From: Streptomyces sp. NBC_00525
Lineage (GTDB): Bacteria > Actinomycetota > Actinomycetes > Streptomycetales > Streptomycetaceae
NCBI RefSeq assembly: GCF_036346595.1
Contig: NZ_CP107834.1
Span: 5,952,001-6,016,000, forward strand
Length of the DNA: 64,000 bases
Reading direction: 5' to 3'
Shown: piece by piece, positions 15,583-24,427 of the stretch
How positions within the stretch are numbered: the stretch's first letter is position 1
Layout of the letters: every line of letters starts with the position of its first letter
The notes under the pieces: generated by a model
What the model was told of the DNA's origin: nothing
Seen by the model: the letters and a program-made list of their open reading frames with translations, nothing else
The model's database searches: none
Program-made: the position numbers and the translations under genes

Positions 15583-15713
15583 TGCGCTCGACATACGCCG
15601 GGGAACGGGTGGACCGGGCCGGTGGCTGTCGGGCCTTTCGAGTTCGAGGCGGTCCTGACGATGCGAGGGTGGCGGCGTTACTCTGCGCGGACGATCCTTC
15701 ACCGGAGGTACGC

Positions 15714-17531
15714 ATGCGACGTTCCGTCAGGCGAAATGTGTCGTTGGCGGCGGTTCTCGCCGCCACCCTGTCCGTCGGGGTCGCCGCCCCGGCCTCGTCC
15801 GCCCGCCCCGCCCACGCCCCGGCACCACCGGACAAGTCGCCGGTCGCGGTGGGGTACGGGGGCGCCGTCTCCAGCGTGGACGCGGACGCCACCGCCGCCG
15901 GCATCGAGGTGCTGCGCAAGGGCGGCAACGCGGTGGACGCCGCCGTGGCCACGGCCGCCGCGCTGGGCGTGACCGAGCCGTACTCCGCGGGGCTCGGCGG
16001 CGGCGGGTACTTCGTGTACTACGACGCCCGCACCCGCACCGTGCGGACCATCGACGGCCGCGAGACCGCGCCGCGCAGCGCCGACTCCTCCCTCTTCCTG
16101 GAGAACGGCAAGCCGCTCGCCTTCGCCGACGCCGTCACCAGCGGGCTGGCCGTCGGCACCCCCGGCACGCCCGCCACCTGGAACACCGCCCTGGACGCCT
16201 GGGGCAGCAAGTCGCTGCGGAAGGTCCTCGCGCCGGCCGAACGCCTCGCCCGCCAGGGCTTCGTCGTCGACGAAACGTTCCGCTCGCAGACGGCGGGCAA
16301 CGAGGAGCGGTTCCGGGACTTCCCGGCCACCCGGAAGCTGTTCCTGCCCGGCGGGAAGCTGCCCGAGGTCGGCGCGGTCTTCCGGAACCCGGATCTCGCG
16401 CGCACCTACCGGGAGGTCGGCCGCGAGGGCGTCGCCGCGCTGTACAAGGGCGAGCTGGCCCGCGACATCGTGCGGACCGTGCGCAACCCGCCCGTCGACC
16501 CCGCGTCCGACCGGGTCGTCCGGCCCGGCGACCTGACCGCGCGGGACCTGCGCTCCTACCGCGCGCTGCGGCAGGCGCCGACGAAGGTGAACTACCGGGG
16601 GCTCGGCGTGTACGGCATGGCACCGTCCTCCTCCGGAGGCACGACGGTGGGCGAGGCCCTCAACATCCTGGAGTCCACCGACCTCGCGCGGGCGAGCGAG
16701 GAGCGCTACCTCCACCGCTTCATCGAGGCCGGCCGCATCGCCTTCGCCGACCGGGGACGCTGGGTCGGCGACCCCGCGTTCGAGGACGTGCCGACCGGCG
16801 GCCTGCTCAGCCAGAGGTTCGCCGACGCGCGCGCGTGCCTGATCCGGGACGACGCCGTGCTGCCCAGCCCGCTCGCACCCGGCGACCCGCGCCACCCCGG
16901 TGCCTGCCGCTCCGCGGGGAAGGCCGCGCCGACCACGTACGAGGGCGAGAACACCACCCATCTGACGACCGCCGACAAGTGGGGCAACGTCGTCGCCTAC
17001 ACCCTGACCATCGAGCAGACCGGCGGCAGCGGGATCACCGTGCCGGGGCGCGGCTTCCTGCTCAACAACGAGCTGACCGACTTCTCCTTCGCGCCGGCCG
17101 ACCCGGCCGTCCACGACCCGAACCTCCCCGGACCCGGCAAGCGCCCCCGCTCGTCCATCTCGCCGACCATCGTGCTGCGGCACGACCGGCCGGTGCTGGC
17201 CCTGGGCTCACCCGGCGGCGCCACCATCATCACCACCGTCCTCCAGTCGCTGATCGGCACGGTGGACCGGGGACTGCCGCTGGTCGAGGCCATCGCCGCG
17301 CCGCGGGCCAGCCAGCGCAACGCGGCGGCGACCGAACTGGAACCGGCGCTGTGGAACAGCCCGCTGCGGGCGAAGCTGGAAGGCATCGGACACGTCTTCA
17401 AGCTCAACCCGGAGATCGGCGCGGCCACTGGTGTGCAGCGGCTGCCCGACGGGCGGTGGCTCGCGGCGGCTGAGAAGGAGCGGCGCGGCGGCGGCTCCGC
17501 GATGGTGGTGAGGCCCGCCGGACGGCCCTGA
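15714..17531 (+). CDS. ggt: Secreted gamma-glutamyltransferase
   Basis: 605 residues. ATG 15714 follows GGAGG and begins a signal peptide (MRRSVRR..., a hydrophobic Ala/Val stretch, then APASSARPA); the open frame from 15582 is not used. It is a full-length Ntn-hydrolase with the small-subunit catalytic Thr in NTTHLTT (first Thr about residue 414), where autocleavage makes the two chains. The LLNNELTDF and GSPGGATIITTVLQ regions are typical. It cleaves the gamma-glutamyl bond of glutathione-like compounds outside the cell. Streptomyces lacks glutathione, so scavenging of peptides or gamma-glutamyl compounds is the likely role. Confidence 0.93.
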   Translation: MRRSVRRNVSLAAVLAATLSVGVAAPASSARPAHAPAPPDKSPVAVGYGGAVSSVDADATAAGIEVLRKGGNAVDAAVATAAALGVTEPYSAGLGGGGYFVYYDARTRTVRTIDGRETAPRSADSSLFLENGKPLAFADAVTSGLAVGTPGTPATWNTALDAWGSKSLRKVLAPAERLARQGFVVDETFRSQTAGNEERFRDFPATRKLFLPGGKLPEVGAVFRNPDLARTYREVGREGVAALYKGELARDIVRTVRNPPVDPASDRVVRPGDLTARDLRSYRALRQAPTKVNYRGLGVYGMAPSSSGGTTVGEALNILESTDLARASEERYLHRFIEAGRIAFADRGRWVGDPAFEDVPTGGLLSQRFADARACLIRDDAVLPSPLAPGDPRHPGACRSAGKAAPTTYEGENTTHLTTADKWGNVVAYTLTIEQTGGSGITVPGRGFLLNNELTDFSFAPADPAVHDPNLPGPGKRPRSSISPTIVLRHDRPVLALGSPGGATIITTVLQSLIGTVDRGLPLVEAIAAPRASQRNAAATELEPALWNSPLRAKLEGIGHVFKLNPEIGAATGVQRLPDGRWLAAAEKERRGGGSAMVVRPAGRP

Positions 17532-17539
17532 CGGGATGC

Positions 17540-18307
17540 TCAGAGCGCGGTGAGGACGCGCGGTCCGTCGTCCGTGATCGCGACGGTGTGCTCGGCGTGC
17601 GCGGCCCGGCTGCCGTCCGTCGTACGCAGGGTCCAGCCGTCGCGGTCCGTCCGGTACGTGTCCACGCCGCCGCCGATCAGCATCGGTTCGATGGCCAGCA
17701 CCATGCCGTGGCGCAGCAGCATCCCGCGCCCCGGCCGGCCCTCGTTGGGCACCCCCGGGTCCTCGTGCATCTCGCGGCCCACGCCGTGTCCGCCGAACCC
17801 CTCGGGGATGCCGTAGCCGGCGGCGCGGCAGACCGTGCCGATGGCGTGCGCGATGTCGCCGATGCGGTTGCCCGCGGTGGCCGCCGCGATGCCCGCCGCC
17901 AGGGCCTCGTACGCGGTGTCGACGAGCCGGGTGTCGGCGGGGCGGGCCCGGCCCACGGTGAAGCTGATTGCCGAGTCGCCGGCCCAGCCGTCGAGCGTCG
18001 CGCCTGCGTCGATGCTCACCAGGTCGCCGTCGCGCAGCCGGTAGTCGGTGGGGATGCCGTGCACGATGGCGTCGTTGACCGACGCGCAGACGACCGCGGG
18101 AAAGGGGACCGGGGCGAAGTGCGGCCGGTAGCCGAGGAACGGCGAGCCGGCGCCGGCCTCGCGCAGCACCTCCCGCGCCACCTGGTCCAGTTCGCGCAGG
18201 GAGACGCCGACCGCCGCCGCCTCCCGCGCGGCCGTCAGCATCCGTGCGACGACCCGGCCGGTCGCCCGCATGGCTTCGATGGATGTGTCCGTCTTGAGTT
18301 GCACCAT
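17540..18307 (-). CDS. map: Methionine aminopeptidase, type I
   Basis: 255 residues from ATG 18307; the extension to 18331 runs through the promoter and is not used. All five metal ligands are visible: two Asp (SIDAGATLDGWAGDS), His (GGHGVGREMHEDP), Glu (AIEPM) and Glu (AEHTVAI), plus the substrate His (IVHGIP). It removes the initiator Met from nascent proteins. It is not in the ribosomal-protein cluster where the main actinobacterial map lies, so it is a second copy under its own control. A TATAGT box just upstream of the ATG suggests a leaderless transcript. Confidence 0.92.
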   Translation of the reverse strand: MVQLKTDTSIEAMRATGRVVARMLTAAREAAAVGVSLRELDQVAREVLREAGAGSPFLGYRPHFAPVPFPAVVCASVNDAIVHGIPTDYRLRDGDLVSIDAGATLDGWAGDSAISFTVGRARPADTRLVDTAYEALAAGIAAATAGNRIGDIAHAIGTVCRAAGYGIPEGFGGHGVGREMHEDPGVPNEGRPGRGMLLRHGMVLAIEPMLIGGGVDTYRTDRDGWTLRTTDGSRAAHAEHTVAITDDGPRVLTAL

Positions 18308-18308
18308 G

Positions 18309-18360
18309 CCAATTACTATACCGGATTCCAATTACTATACCGATCCGGTCGGTATTAGAA
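18309..18360. promoter_or_regulatory. Divergent map/XRE promoter with tandem CCAATTACTATACCG repeats
   Basis: CCAATTACTATACCG occurs at 18309-18323 and 18328-18342 (19-base period), and an inverted, imperfect copy (CGGTCGGTATTAG) follows. On the minus strand each copy contains TATAGT. On the plus strand TAGAAT sits about seven bases before the XRE ATG. Operator and both promoters are therefore superimposed, giving autoregulation and joint control. Confidence 0.6.
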
Positions 18361-18367
18361 TGACGGC

Positions 18368-18649
18368 ATGGTCCGCACCCCACTGACCCCCGAAGAGCGC
18401 CTGCGCGGCGAACGGCTCGGCCGGCTGCTGCGCGAGGCGCGCGGCGCCCGCAGCATGACCGACATCGCCGCACGGGCCGGCATCTCGGCGGAGACCCTGC
18501 GGAAGATCGAGACCGGCCGCGCCCCCACCCCCGCGTTCTTCACCGTCGCCGCGCTGGCCGGCGCGCTCGGCCTCTCCATGGACGAACTCCTGCTGCGCTG
18601 CACCCCGGAACCGGAGTCCGTACCGGCGGCCGTCCCGCTGGCCGGCTAG
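18368..18649 (+). CDS. XRE-family helix-turn-helix regulator
   Basis: 93 residues; a Cro/CI-type helix-turn-helix (MTDIAARAGISAETLRKIETG) occupies most of the protein. There is no clear Shine-Dalgarno sequence, and the -10 lies next to the ATG, so it is probably leaderless. Divergent from map with shared repeated operator sites, so it likely represses itself and map. Confidence 0.85.
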   Translation: MVRTPLTPEERLRGERLGRLLREARGARSMTDIAARAGISAETLRKIETGRAPTPAFFTVAALAGALGLSMDELLLRCTPEPESVPAAVPLAG

Positions 18650-18810
18650 CGCCCGGCGCACCGGCGGTACGGCACCCGCGCGCCGGCGGCACGCGCCCGG
18701 CGCGTCGCGTACTGGCCCGCACGGGTGTGAAACATGATCGACTCAGCCGGTTCACGGCGATGGTCTTGCCCCGCCGTGTGACGGGGCCTACGTTCTCCCG
18801 TACGCACGTG

Positions 18811-18826
18811 TTCTACGGGCGTAGAA
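18811..18826. promoter_or_regulatory. Palindromic operator upstream of the pyrimidine-catabolism operon
   Basis: TTCTAC-GGGC-GTAGAA is a perfect palindrome 41 bases upstream of the first gene. It is a candidate site for a regulator sensing uracil, hydantoin or amino-acid catabolites. Confidence 0.5.
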
Positions 18827-18867
18827 GCATCAAGAGGCTCTCTGACGCCGCGTCGAAGGAGCAGCTC

Positions 18868-19710
18868 ATGTCCCACGTCGTACGCGCCGCACTCGTCCAG
18901 GCGACCTGGACGGGCGACACCGCATCCATGATCGCCAAGCATGAGGAGCACGCCCGCGAGGCCGCCCGGCAGGGCGCGGGCATCATCGGGTTCCAGGAAG
19001 TCTTCAACGCGCCCTACTTCTGCCAGGTCCAGGAGCCCGAGCACTACCGCTGGGCCGAACCGGTACCGGACGGCCCGACCGTACGGCGGATGCGGGACCT
19101 CGCCCGCGAGACCGGCATGGTGATCGTCGTCCCGGTCTTCGAACTGGAGCAGTCCGGCTTCTACTACAACACCGCCGCCGTGATCGACGCGGACGGCTCC
19201 TACCTCGGCAAGTACCGCAAGCACCACATCCCGCAGGTCGAGGGCTTCTGGGAGAAGTACTACTTCAAACCCGGCAACGCCGGCTGGCCCGTCTTCGACA
19301 CCGCCGTCGGCAAGGTCGGCGTCTACATCTGCTACGACCGGCACTTCCCCGAGGGCTGGCGCCAACTCGGCCTGGGCGGCGCCCAGATCGTCTACAACCC
19401 GTCCGCCACCTCGCGCGGCCTCTCCGCCTATCTGTGGCAGCTGGAGCAGCCCGCCGCCGCCGTCGCCAACGAGTACTACGTCGCCGCGATCAACCGTGTC
19501 GGCCGGGAGGAGTACGGCGACAACGACTTCTACGGCACCAGCTACTTCGTGGACCCGCGCGGCCGGTTCGTCGGCGACGTCGCCTCCGACAAGAAGGAGG
19601 AACTCGTCGTACGGGACCTGGACCTCGGGCTCATCGACGAGGTCCGCCAACAGTGGGCGTTCTACCGGGACCGCCGACCCGACGCGTACGGGGGGCTGAT
19701 CGAGCCGTGA
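18868..19710 (+). CDS. Beta-ureidopropionase / N-carbamoyl amino-acid amidohydrolase (nitrilase superfamily)
   Basis: 280 residues from ATG 18868, with AAGGAG six bases upstream; the longer frame from 18727 has no such site. The catalytic triad is present: Glu (GFQEVFNAPYF), Lys (GKYRKHHIP) and Cys (VYICYDRHFPEG). It releases ammonia and CO2 from N-carbamoyl-beta-alanine or a related carbamoyl amino acid. That is the last step of reductive pyrimidine breakdown and acts on the product of the dihydropyrimidinase two genes downstream. The next gene starts inside its stop codon. Confidence 0.9.
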   Translation: MSHVVRAALVQATWTGDTASMIAKHEEHAREAARQGAGIIGFQEVFNAPYFCQVQEPEHYRWAEPVPDGPTVRRMRDLARETGMVIVVPVFELEQSGFYYNTAAVIDADGSYLGKYRKHHIPQVEGFWEKYYFKPGNAGWPVFDTAVGKVGVYICYDRHFPEGWRQLGLGGAQIVYNPSATSRGLSAYLWQLEQPAAAVANEYYVAAINRVGREEYGDNDFYGTSYFVDPRGRFVGDVASDKKEELVVRDLDLGLIDEVRQQWAFYRDRRPDAYGGLIEP

Positions 19711-20987
19711 GCAGCCTCCACCACCGCCACCTCGCCGTCAGCCCCGACTGGCTGGCCCTCTACTACCGCCACCCGCTGGAGATCACCCGCGGCGAGGGCC
19801 GCCACGTCTGGGACGCCGACGGCAACCGCTACCTCGACTTCTTCGGCGGCATCCTCACCACCATGACCGCCCACGCCCTGCCCGAGGTCACCAAGGCCGT
19901 CAGCGAGCAGGCCGGCCGGATCATCCACTCCTCCACGCTCTACCTCAACCGCCCGATGATCGAGCTGGCCGAGCGCATCGCCTCGCTCTCCGGCATCCCC
20001 GACGCACGGGTCTTCTTCACCACCTCCGGCACCGAGGCCAACGACACCGCCCTGCTGCTCGCCACCACGTACCGCGGGTCCAACCAGATCCTCGCGATGC
20101 GCAACAGCTACCACGGCCGGTCCTTCTCCGCCGTCTCCATCACCGGCAACAACGCCTGGTCGCCCACCAGCCTCTCCCCGCTCCAGACCCTGTACGTGCA
20201 CGGCGGCGTCCGCACCCGCGGCCCCTACGCGCACCTGAGCGACGAGGAGTTCACCGCCGCCTGCGTCGCCGACCTGGAGGACCTGCTCGGGCACACCCGC
20301 GCCCCGGCCGCCCTGATCGCCGAACCCATCCAGGGCGTCGGCGGCTTCACCTCACCGCCGGACGGCCTGTACGGCGCGTTCCGCGAGGTCCTGAACCGGC
20401 ACGGCGTGCTGTGGATCTCCGACGAGGTGCAGACGGGCTGGGGCCGCTCCGGCGAACACTTCTGGGGCTGGCAGGCCCACGCGCAGAACGGGCCGCCGGA
20501 CATCGTCACCTTCGCCAAGGGCATCGGCAACGGCATGTCCATCGGCGGCGTCGTCGCCCGCGCCGAGGTCATGAACTGCCTGGACGCCAACTCCATCTCC
20601 ACATTCGGCGGTTCACCGGTCACCATGGCGGCCGGGCTCGCCAACCTGGGCTACCTCGTCGAGCACGACCTCCAGGGCAACGCCCGGCGCGTCGGCGGGC
20701 TGCTCATCGAACGGCTGCGCGCGATCGGCGCCACCTCGGACCGGGTGCGCGAGGTACGCGGCCGGGGCCTGATGATCGGCATCGAACTCGTCAGGCCCGG
20801 CACCGACGAGGCCGACCCGGAAGGCGCGGCGGCCGTCCTGGAGGCGGCCCGCGAGGGCGGCCTGCTCATCGGCAAGGGCGGCGGCCACAACACCAGCGTG
20901 CTGCGCATCGCCCCGCCCCTCTCCCTCGCGATCCCGGAGGCGGAGGAGGGCGCGGAGATCCTCGCCGAGGCACTGCGCGCGGTCTGA
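19707..20987 (+). CDS. Class III aminotransferase (PLP)
   Basis: 426 residues from GTG 19707 (GTGA overlap with the preceding stop). Class III (beta-alanine/omega-amino acid type): FFTTSGTEANDTALLLAT, the Asp of ISDEVQTGWGRSG and the PLP-binding Lys in TFAKGIGNGMS are all visible. In this operon it most likely transaminates beta-alanine (or beta-aminoisobutyrate) released by the ureidopropionase, giving malonate or methylmalonate semialdehyde. Confidence 0.92.
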   Translation: MSSLHHRHLAVSPDWLALYYRHPLEITRGEGRHVWDADGNRYLDFFGGILTTMTAHALPEVTKAVSEQAGRIIHSSTLYLNRPMIELAERIASLSGIPDARVFFTTSGTEANDTALLLATTYRGSNQILAMRNSYHGRSFSAVSITGNNAWSPTSLSPLQTLYVHGGVRTRGPYAHLSDEEFTAACVADLEDLLGHTRAPAALIAEPIQGVGGFTSPPDGLYGAFREVLNRHGVLWISDEVQTGWGRSGEHFWGWQAHAQNGPPDIVTFAKGIGNGMSIGGVVARAEVMNCLDANSISTFGGSPVTMAAGLANLGYLVEHDLQGNARRVGGLLIERLRAIGATSDRVREVRGRGLMIGIELVRPGTDEADPEGAAAVLEAAREGGLLIGKGGGHNTSVLRIAPPLSLAIPEAEEGAEILAEALRAV

Positions 20988-21065
20988 CCGCCGACCACGG
21001 CGCGGGCGCGGGCCCCCACGGCCGGCGCCCGCGCCCCACCCGCAGGACAACGAGGAGGGGTACCC

Positions 21066-22466
21066 ATGAGCCGTACCGTGATCCGCGGCGGCCTGGTCGT
21101 CACCGCGTCGGACGAGATGCACGCGGACGTCCTCGTGGACGGCGGCCGGATCGCCGCGCTCGCCGCCCACGACAGCGACGAGGCCGCGGGCTGGACCGCC
21201 GGCCGGACCATCGACGCCACCGGCAAATACGTCATCCCTGGCGGCGTGGACGCCCACACCCACATGGAGATGCCGTTCGGCGGAACGCAGGCCGCCGACA
21301 CCTTCGAGACCGGCACCCGCGCCGCCGCCTGGGGCGGCACCACCACCATCGTCGACTTCGCCGTCCAGTCGGTCGGCCGCCCCCTGCGCGAAGGACTCGA
21401 CACCTGGTACGCCAAGGCGGACGGCAACTGCGCCATCGACTACGCCTTCCACATGATCCTCGCGGACGTCAACGAGTCCTCGTTCAAGGAGATGGACCTC
21501 CTGGTGGGGGAGGGCATCACGTCCTTCAAGCTGTTCATGGCCTACCCCGGCGTCTTCTACAGCGACGACGGGCAGATCCTGCGCGCCATGCAGCGGGCCG
21601 AGTCCAACGGCGGCCTGATCATGATGCACGCCGAGAACGGCATCGCCATCGACGTCCTGGTCGAACAGGCGCTCGCCGCCGGCCGCACCGACCCCCGCTA
21701 CCACGGGGACGTACGGAAGGTGGCGCTGGAGGCGGAGGCCACGCACCGCGCCGTCCAGCTCGCCCGGGTCGCCGGCGCACCGCTGTACATCGTGCACGTC
21801 TCCGCCGACGAGGCCGTCGCCGAGATCGCCGCGGCACGCCACCGGGGGCGGCCCGTCTTCGGCGAGACCTGCCCGCAGTACCTCTTCCTGTCCACCGACA
21901 ACCTCGCCGAACCGGACTTCGAGGGCGCCAAGTACGTCTGCTCCACCCCGCTGCGGCCCAGGGAGCACCAGGAGGCGCTGTGGCGGGGGCTGCGCAACAA
22001 CGAACTGCAGGTCGTCTCCACCGACCACTGCCCGTTCTGCTTCTCCGGACAGAAGGAGATGGGCCGGGGCGACTTCTCGAAGATCCCCAACGGCATGCCC
22101 GGCGTCGAGAACCGGATGGACCTGCTGCACCAAGCGGTCGTGGACGGGCACATCTCGCGCCGCCGCTGGATCGAGATCGCCTGCGCCGCCCCGGCGAGGA
22201 TGTTCGGCCTCTATCCCAAGAAGGGCACGATCGCCCCCGGCGCGGACGCCGACATCGTCGTCTACGACCCGACGGCCGAACAGACCGTGTCCGCCGCCAC
22301 CCACCACATGAACGTGGACTACTCCGCGTACGAGGGAAAGCGGCTCACCGGCCGGGTGGAGACCGTGCTCTCGCGCGGTGAGCCCGTCATCGACGGCCGT
22401 ACGTACACCGGCCGCGCCGGCCACGGCAGCTACACCCCACGCGCCACCTGCCAGTACCTGAACTAG
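21066..22466 (+). CDS. hydA: Dihydropyrimidinase / D-hydantoinase
   Basis: 466 residues, the family's usual length; preceded by GAGGAGGGG. The amidohydrolase metal site is intact: DAHTHME, the carboxylated Lys in TSFKLFMAYPG, His in MMHAENG and IVHVSADE, and Asp in STDHCPF. It opens dihydrouracil/dihydrothymine (or 5-substituted hydantoins) to carbamoyl amino acids, the substrate of the amidohydrolase at 18868. The order of genes in the operon follows the pathway backwards. Confidence 0.94.
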   Translation: MSRTVIRGGLVVTASDEMHADVLVDGGRIAALAAHDSDEAAGWTAGRTIDATGKYVIPGGVDAHTHMEMPFGGTQAADTFETGTRAAAWGGTTTIVDFAVQSVGRPLREGLDTWYAKADGNCAIDYAFHMILADVNESSFKEMDLLVGEGITSFKLFMAYPGVFYSDDGQILRAMQRAESNGGLIMMHAENGIAIDVLVEQALAAGRTDPRYHGDVRKVALEAEATHRAVQLARVAGAPLYIVHVSADEAVAEIAAARHRGRPVFGETCPQYLFLSTDNLAEPDFEGAKYVCSTPLRPREHQEALWRGLRNNELQVVSTDHCPFCFSGQKEMGRGDFSKIPNGMPGVENRMDLLHQAVVDGHISRRRWIEIACAAPARMFGLYPKKGTIAPGADADIVVYDPTAEQTVSAATHHMNVDYSAYEGKRLTGRVETVLSRGEPVIDGRTYTGRAGHGSYTPRATCQYLN

Positions 22467-22477
22467 GAGCACGCGGC

Positions 22478-23494
22478 ATGGACTTCGGACTCGTCCTCCA
22501 GACGGACCCGCCCGCATCGGCCGTCGTCGGCCTGATGCGCCGGGCCGAACGCAACGGGTTCCGCTACGGCTGGACCTTCGACTCGGCGGTGCTCTGGCAG
22601 GAGCCCTTCGTCATCTACAGCCGAATCCTCGAACACACCGACCGCCTCACGGTCGGCCCGATGGTCACCAACCCCGGCACCCGTACCTGGGAGGTCACCG
22701 CCTCCACCTTCGCCACCCTCAACGACATGTACGGCAACCGGACCGTGTGCGGGATCGGCCGGGGCGACTCCGCCATGCGCGTCGCCGGGCGCAGCCCCCA
22801 CACCCTGGCCCGCCTCGGCGAGGCCATCGACGTCATCCGGGACCTCGCCGAGGGCCGCGAGGCGACCGTGGACGGCAACCCGATCCGCATCCCCTGGGTC
22901 AGGAACGGCAGGCTGCCCGTCTGGATGGCCGCCTACGGTCCCAAGGCCCTCGCGCTCGCCGGGCGGAAGGCGGACGGCTTCATCCTCCAGCTCGCGGACC
23001 CCTACCTCACCGAGTGGATGATCAAGGCGGTACGGGAGGCGGCGGCCGGGGCCGGGCGCGACCCGGACGCGGTCACCATCTGCGTCGCCGCCCCCGCCTA
23101 CGTCACCGCCGACGACTCGCCCGAGGCACTGGCCCACGCCCGCGACCAGTGCCGCTGGTTCGGCGGCATGGTCGGCAACCACGTCGCCGACCTCGTCACC
23201 CGGTACGGCGAGCACTCGGACCTCGTCCCGGACGAACTGACCGCGTACATCAAGGACCGCCACGGCTACGACTACAGCCACCACGGACGCGCGGGCAACC
23301 CGGACACCGCGTTCGTCCCGGACACCATCGTGGACCGCTTCTGCCTGCTCGGACCCGCCGCCGCCCACATCGACAAGCTGCGCCACCTCCGGGCGCTGGG
23401 CGTGGACCAGTTCGCGGTGTACGCCATGCACGACGCCCGCGAGGCCACCATCGACGCGTACGGCGCCGAGGTGATCCCCGCGCTCACCGGCTGA
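22478..23494 (+). CDS. LLM-class F420-dependent oxidoreductase (hydantoinase-associated type)
   Basis: 338 residues; AGGAG precedes the ATG, 11 bases after hydA. A luciferase-like TIM barrel (DFGLVLQTDPPASAVVGLMR start, GPMVTNPGTRTW, VWMAAYGPKALALAGRKADG). Its position beside dihydropyrimidinase matches an actinobacterial subfamily (TIGR03842-like) repeatedly found with hydA. The natural substrate is not established. A reduction or oxidation of the pyrimidine ring, replacing the missing dihydropyrimidine dehydrogenase, is a plausible inference. Confidence 0.88.
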   Translation: MDFGLVLQTDPPASAVVGLMRRAERNGFRYGWTFDSAVLWQEPFVIYSRILEHTDRLTVGPMVTNPGTRTWEVTASTFATLNDMYGNRTVCGIGRGDSAMRVAGRSPHTLARLGEAIDVIRDLAEGREATVDGNPIRIPWVRNGRLPVWMAAYGPKALALAGRKADGFILQLADPYLTEWMIKAVREAAAGAGRDPDAVTICVAAPAYVTADDSPEALAHARDQCRWFGGMVGNHVADLVTRYGEHSDLVPDELTAYIKDRHGYDYSHHGRAGNPDTAFVPDTIVDRFCLLGPAAAHIDKLRHLRALGVDQFAVYAMHDAREATIDAYGAEVIPALTG

Positions 23495-23500
23495 CCGCGC

Positions 23501-24310
23501 TCACACCGGGGAGGAGGTCCGGCCCAGCAGGGCGCTGACGTCGTACGACTCCGAGGGCGACGGCGTGTTCCGGGGGACGGGCACGTCGAAGTCGGAGAGG
23601 TTCACCACCGCGTCGGTGCCGTCGCCGCCGTTCAGGGTGAGCCGCAGCGGGTACGGCTTGCCCGTCGCCGCCACGTCCACGGTCAGCGTCATGTCGCCGC
23701 GCATCCGGGTCAGCGGCACGACGGGGGTGTCGCCGAGGGTGGTCTTCGCACCCTTGTTGAGGGTGCCGCTGTCGTCGTTCGCGTTGTCGCTGACCAGCTT
23801 CTGCACGGTGTTGAGGTCGCACGTCTTCGTCAGGCCGCGCAGCCGGGGGCTGTCGGCGGGCGCCTTCAGATAGCGGTCCCCGACGATGGCAGCGAAGGCC
23901 GAACCGCCGTTCGGCACCTGGTTCTTCCAGAAGCCGGCGTCCGGCTTGAGCCACACGTCGTCACCGCGCTTGACGATCAGCACCGAACCGCGGCTCTCGC
24001 CCAGGTCCACCGAGCCGTTGCAGTTGCCGTCCCGGTCCACGGTGAGATCCAGGGACATGGACCTGCCGTCCTCGCCGAGGTCGCCGCGCGAGGTCACATG
24101 CACCGACCGCGCTTCGAGCAGCGCGTCGCGCGAGCGGTCGGCGATCTGCTGGGCGGTCAGATGGTCGATGTCCTCCGCATGGGCCACGCCGCCGAGCGCG
24201 CCGCCGCCCGCGGCGGCCATCAGCACCGCCGCGGCCCACGCCGCCGGGCGTCGGCGCCACACGGAGCGGCGGCCCGATTCCGCGTGGTGGCCCGAAGATG
24301 AACCGGTCAC
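23501..24310 (-). CDS. Secreted LppX/LprG-like protein
   Basis: 269 residues from GTG 24310 with GAGGAGG upstream. A signal peptide (Arg-rich start, Ala/Gly/Val core, cleavage after VAHA) leads a beta-rich domain. Features resemble the LppX/LprAFG (LolA-like) fold: repeated paired strands (SRGDLGEDGRSMSLDLTV, GDDVWLKPD) and a late helix with TKTCDLNTVQKLV. Such proteins carry lipids or sense the cell surface. No lipobox Cys is seen, so it is secreted rather than lipid-anchored. Convergent with the pyrimidine operon, 6 bases apart. Confidence 0.7.
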   Translation of the reverse strand: MTGSSSGHHAESGRRSVWRRRPAAWAAAVLMAAAGGGALGGVAHAEDIDHLTAQQIADRSRDALLEARSVHVTSRGDLGEDGRSMSLDLTVDRDGNCNGSVDLGESRGSVLIVKRGDDVWLKPDAGFWKNQVPNGGSAFAAIVGDRYLKAPADSPRLRGLTKTCDLNTVQKLVSDNANDDSGTLNKGAKTTLGDTPVVPLTRMRGDMTLTVDVAATGKPYPLRLTLNGGDGTDAVVNLSDFDVPVPRNTPSPSESYDVSALLGRTSSPV

Positions 24311-24427
24311 GTCGCCTCCTCGGAGCGAGGGTCGTGGGGGACTGCCGGGTGACCGCGGTCCCGTCCCGTCGAGCGTACGCCGGAGGAGTGAACGCCGCCC
24401 GTTCGGATCGGGCTGGGGCGCCGGACC

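Larger units (their letters stand above)
15395..15713. promoter_or_regulatory. Divergent regulatory region between the MFS gene and ggt, with repeat operators
   Basis: 319 bases without a gene. It holds a perfect 11-bp inverted repeat at 15493-15525 (ATGTGCGTGCG, 11-base centre). It also has a direct repeat TGCGTCTAYTCAA at 15541-15553 and 15570-15582. Within these, GTCTA (15544), TAGAC (15558) and GTCTA (15573) alternate in orientation, which suits a TetR-type dimer. Confidence 0.6.
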
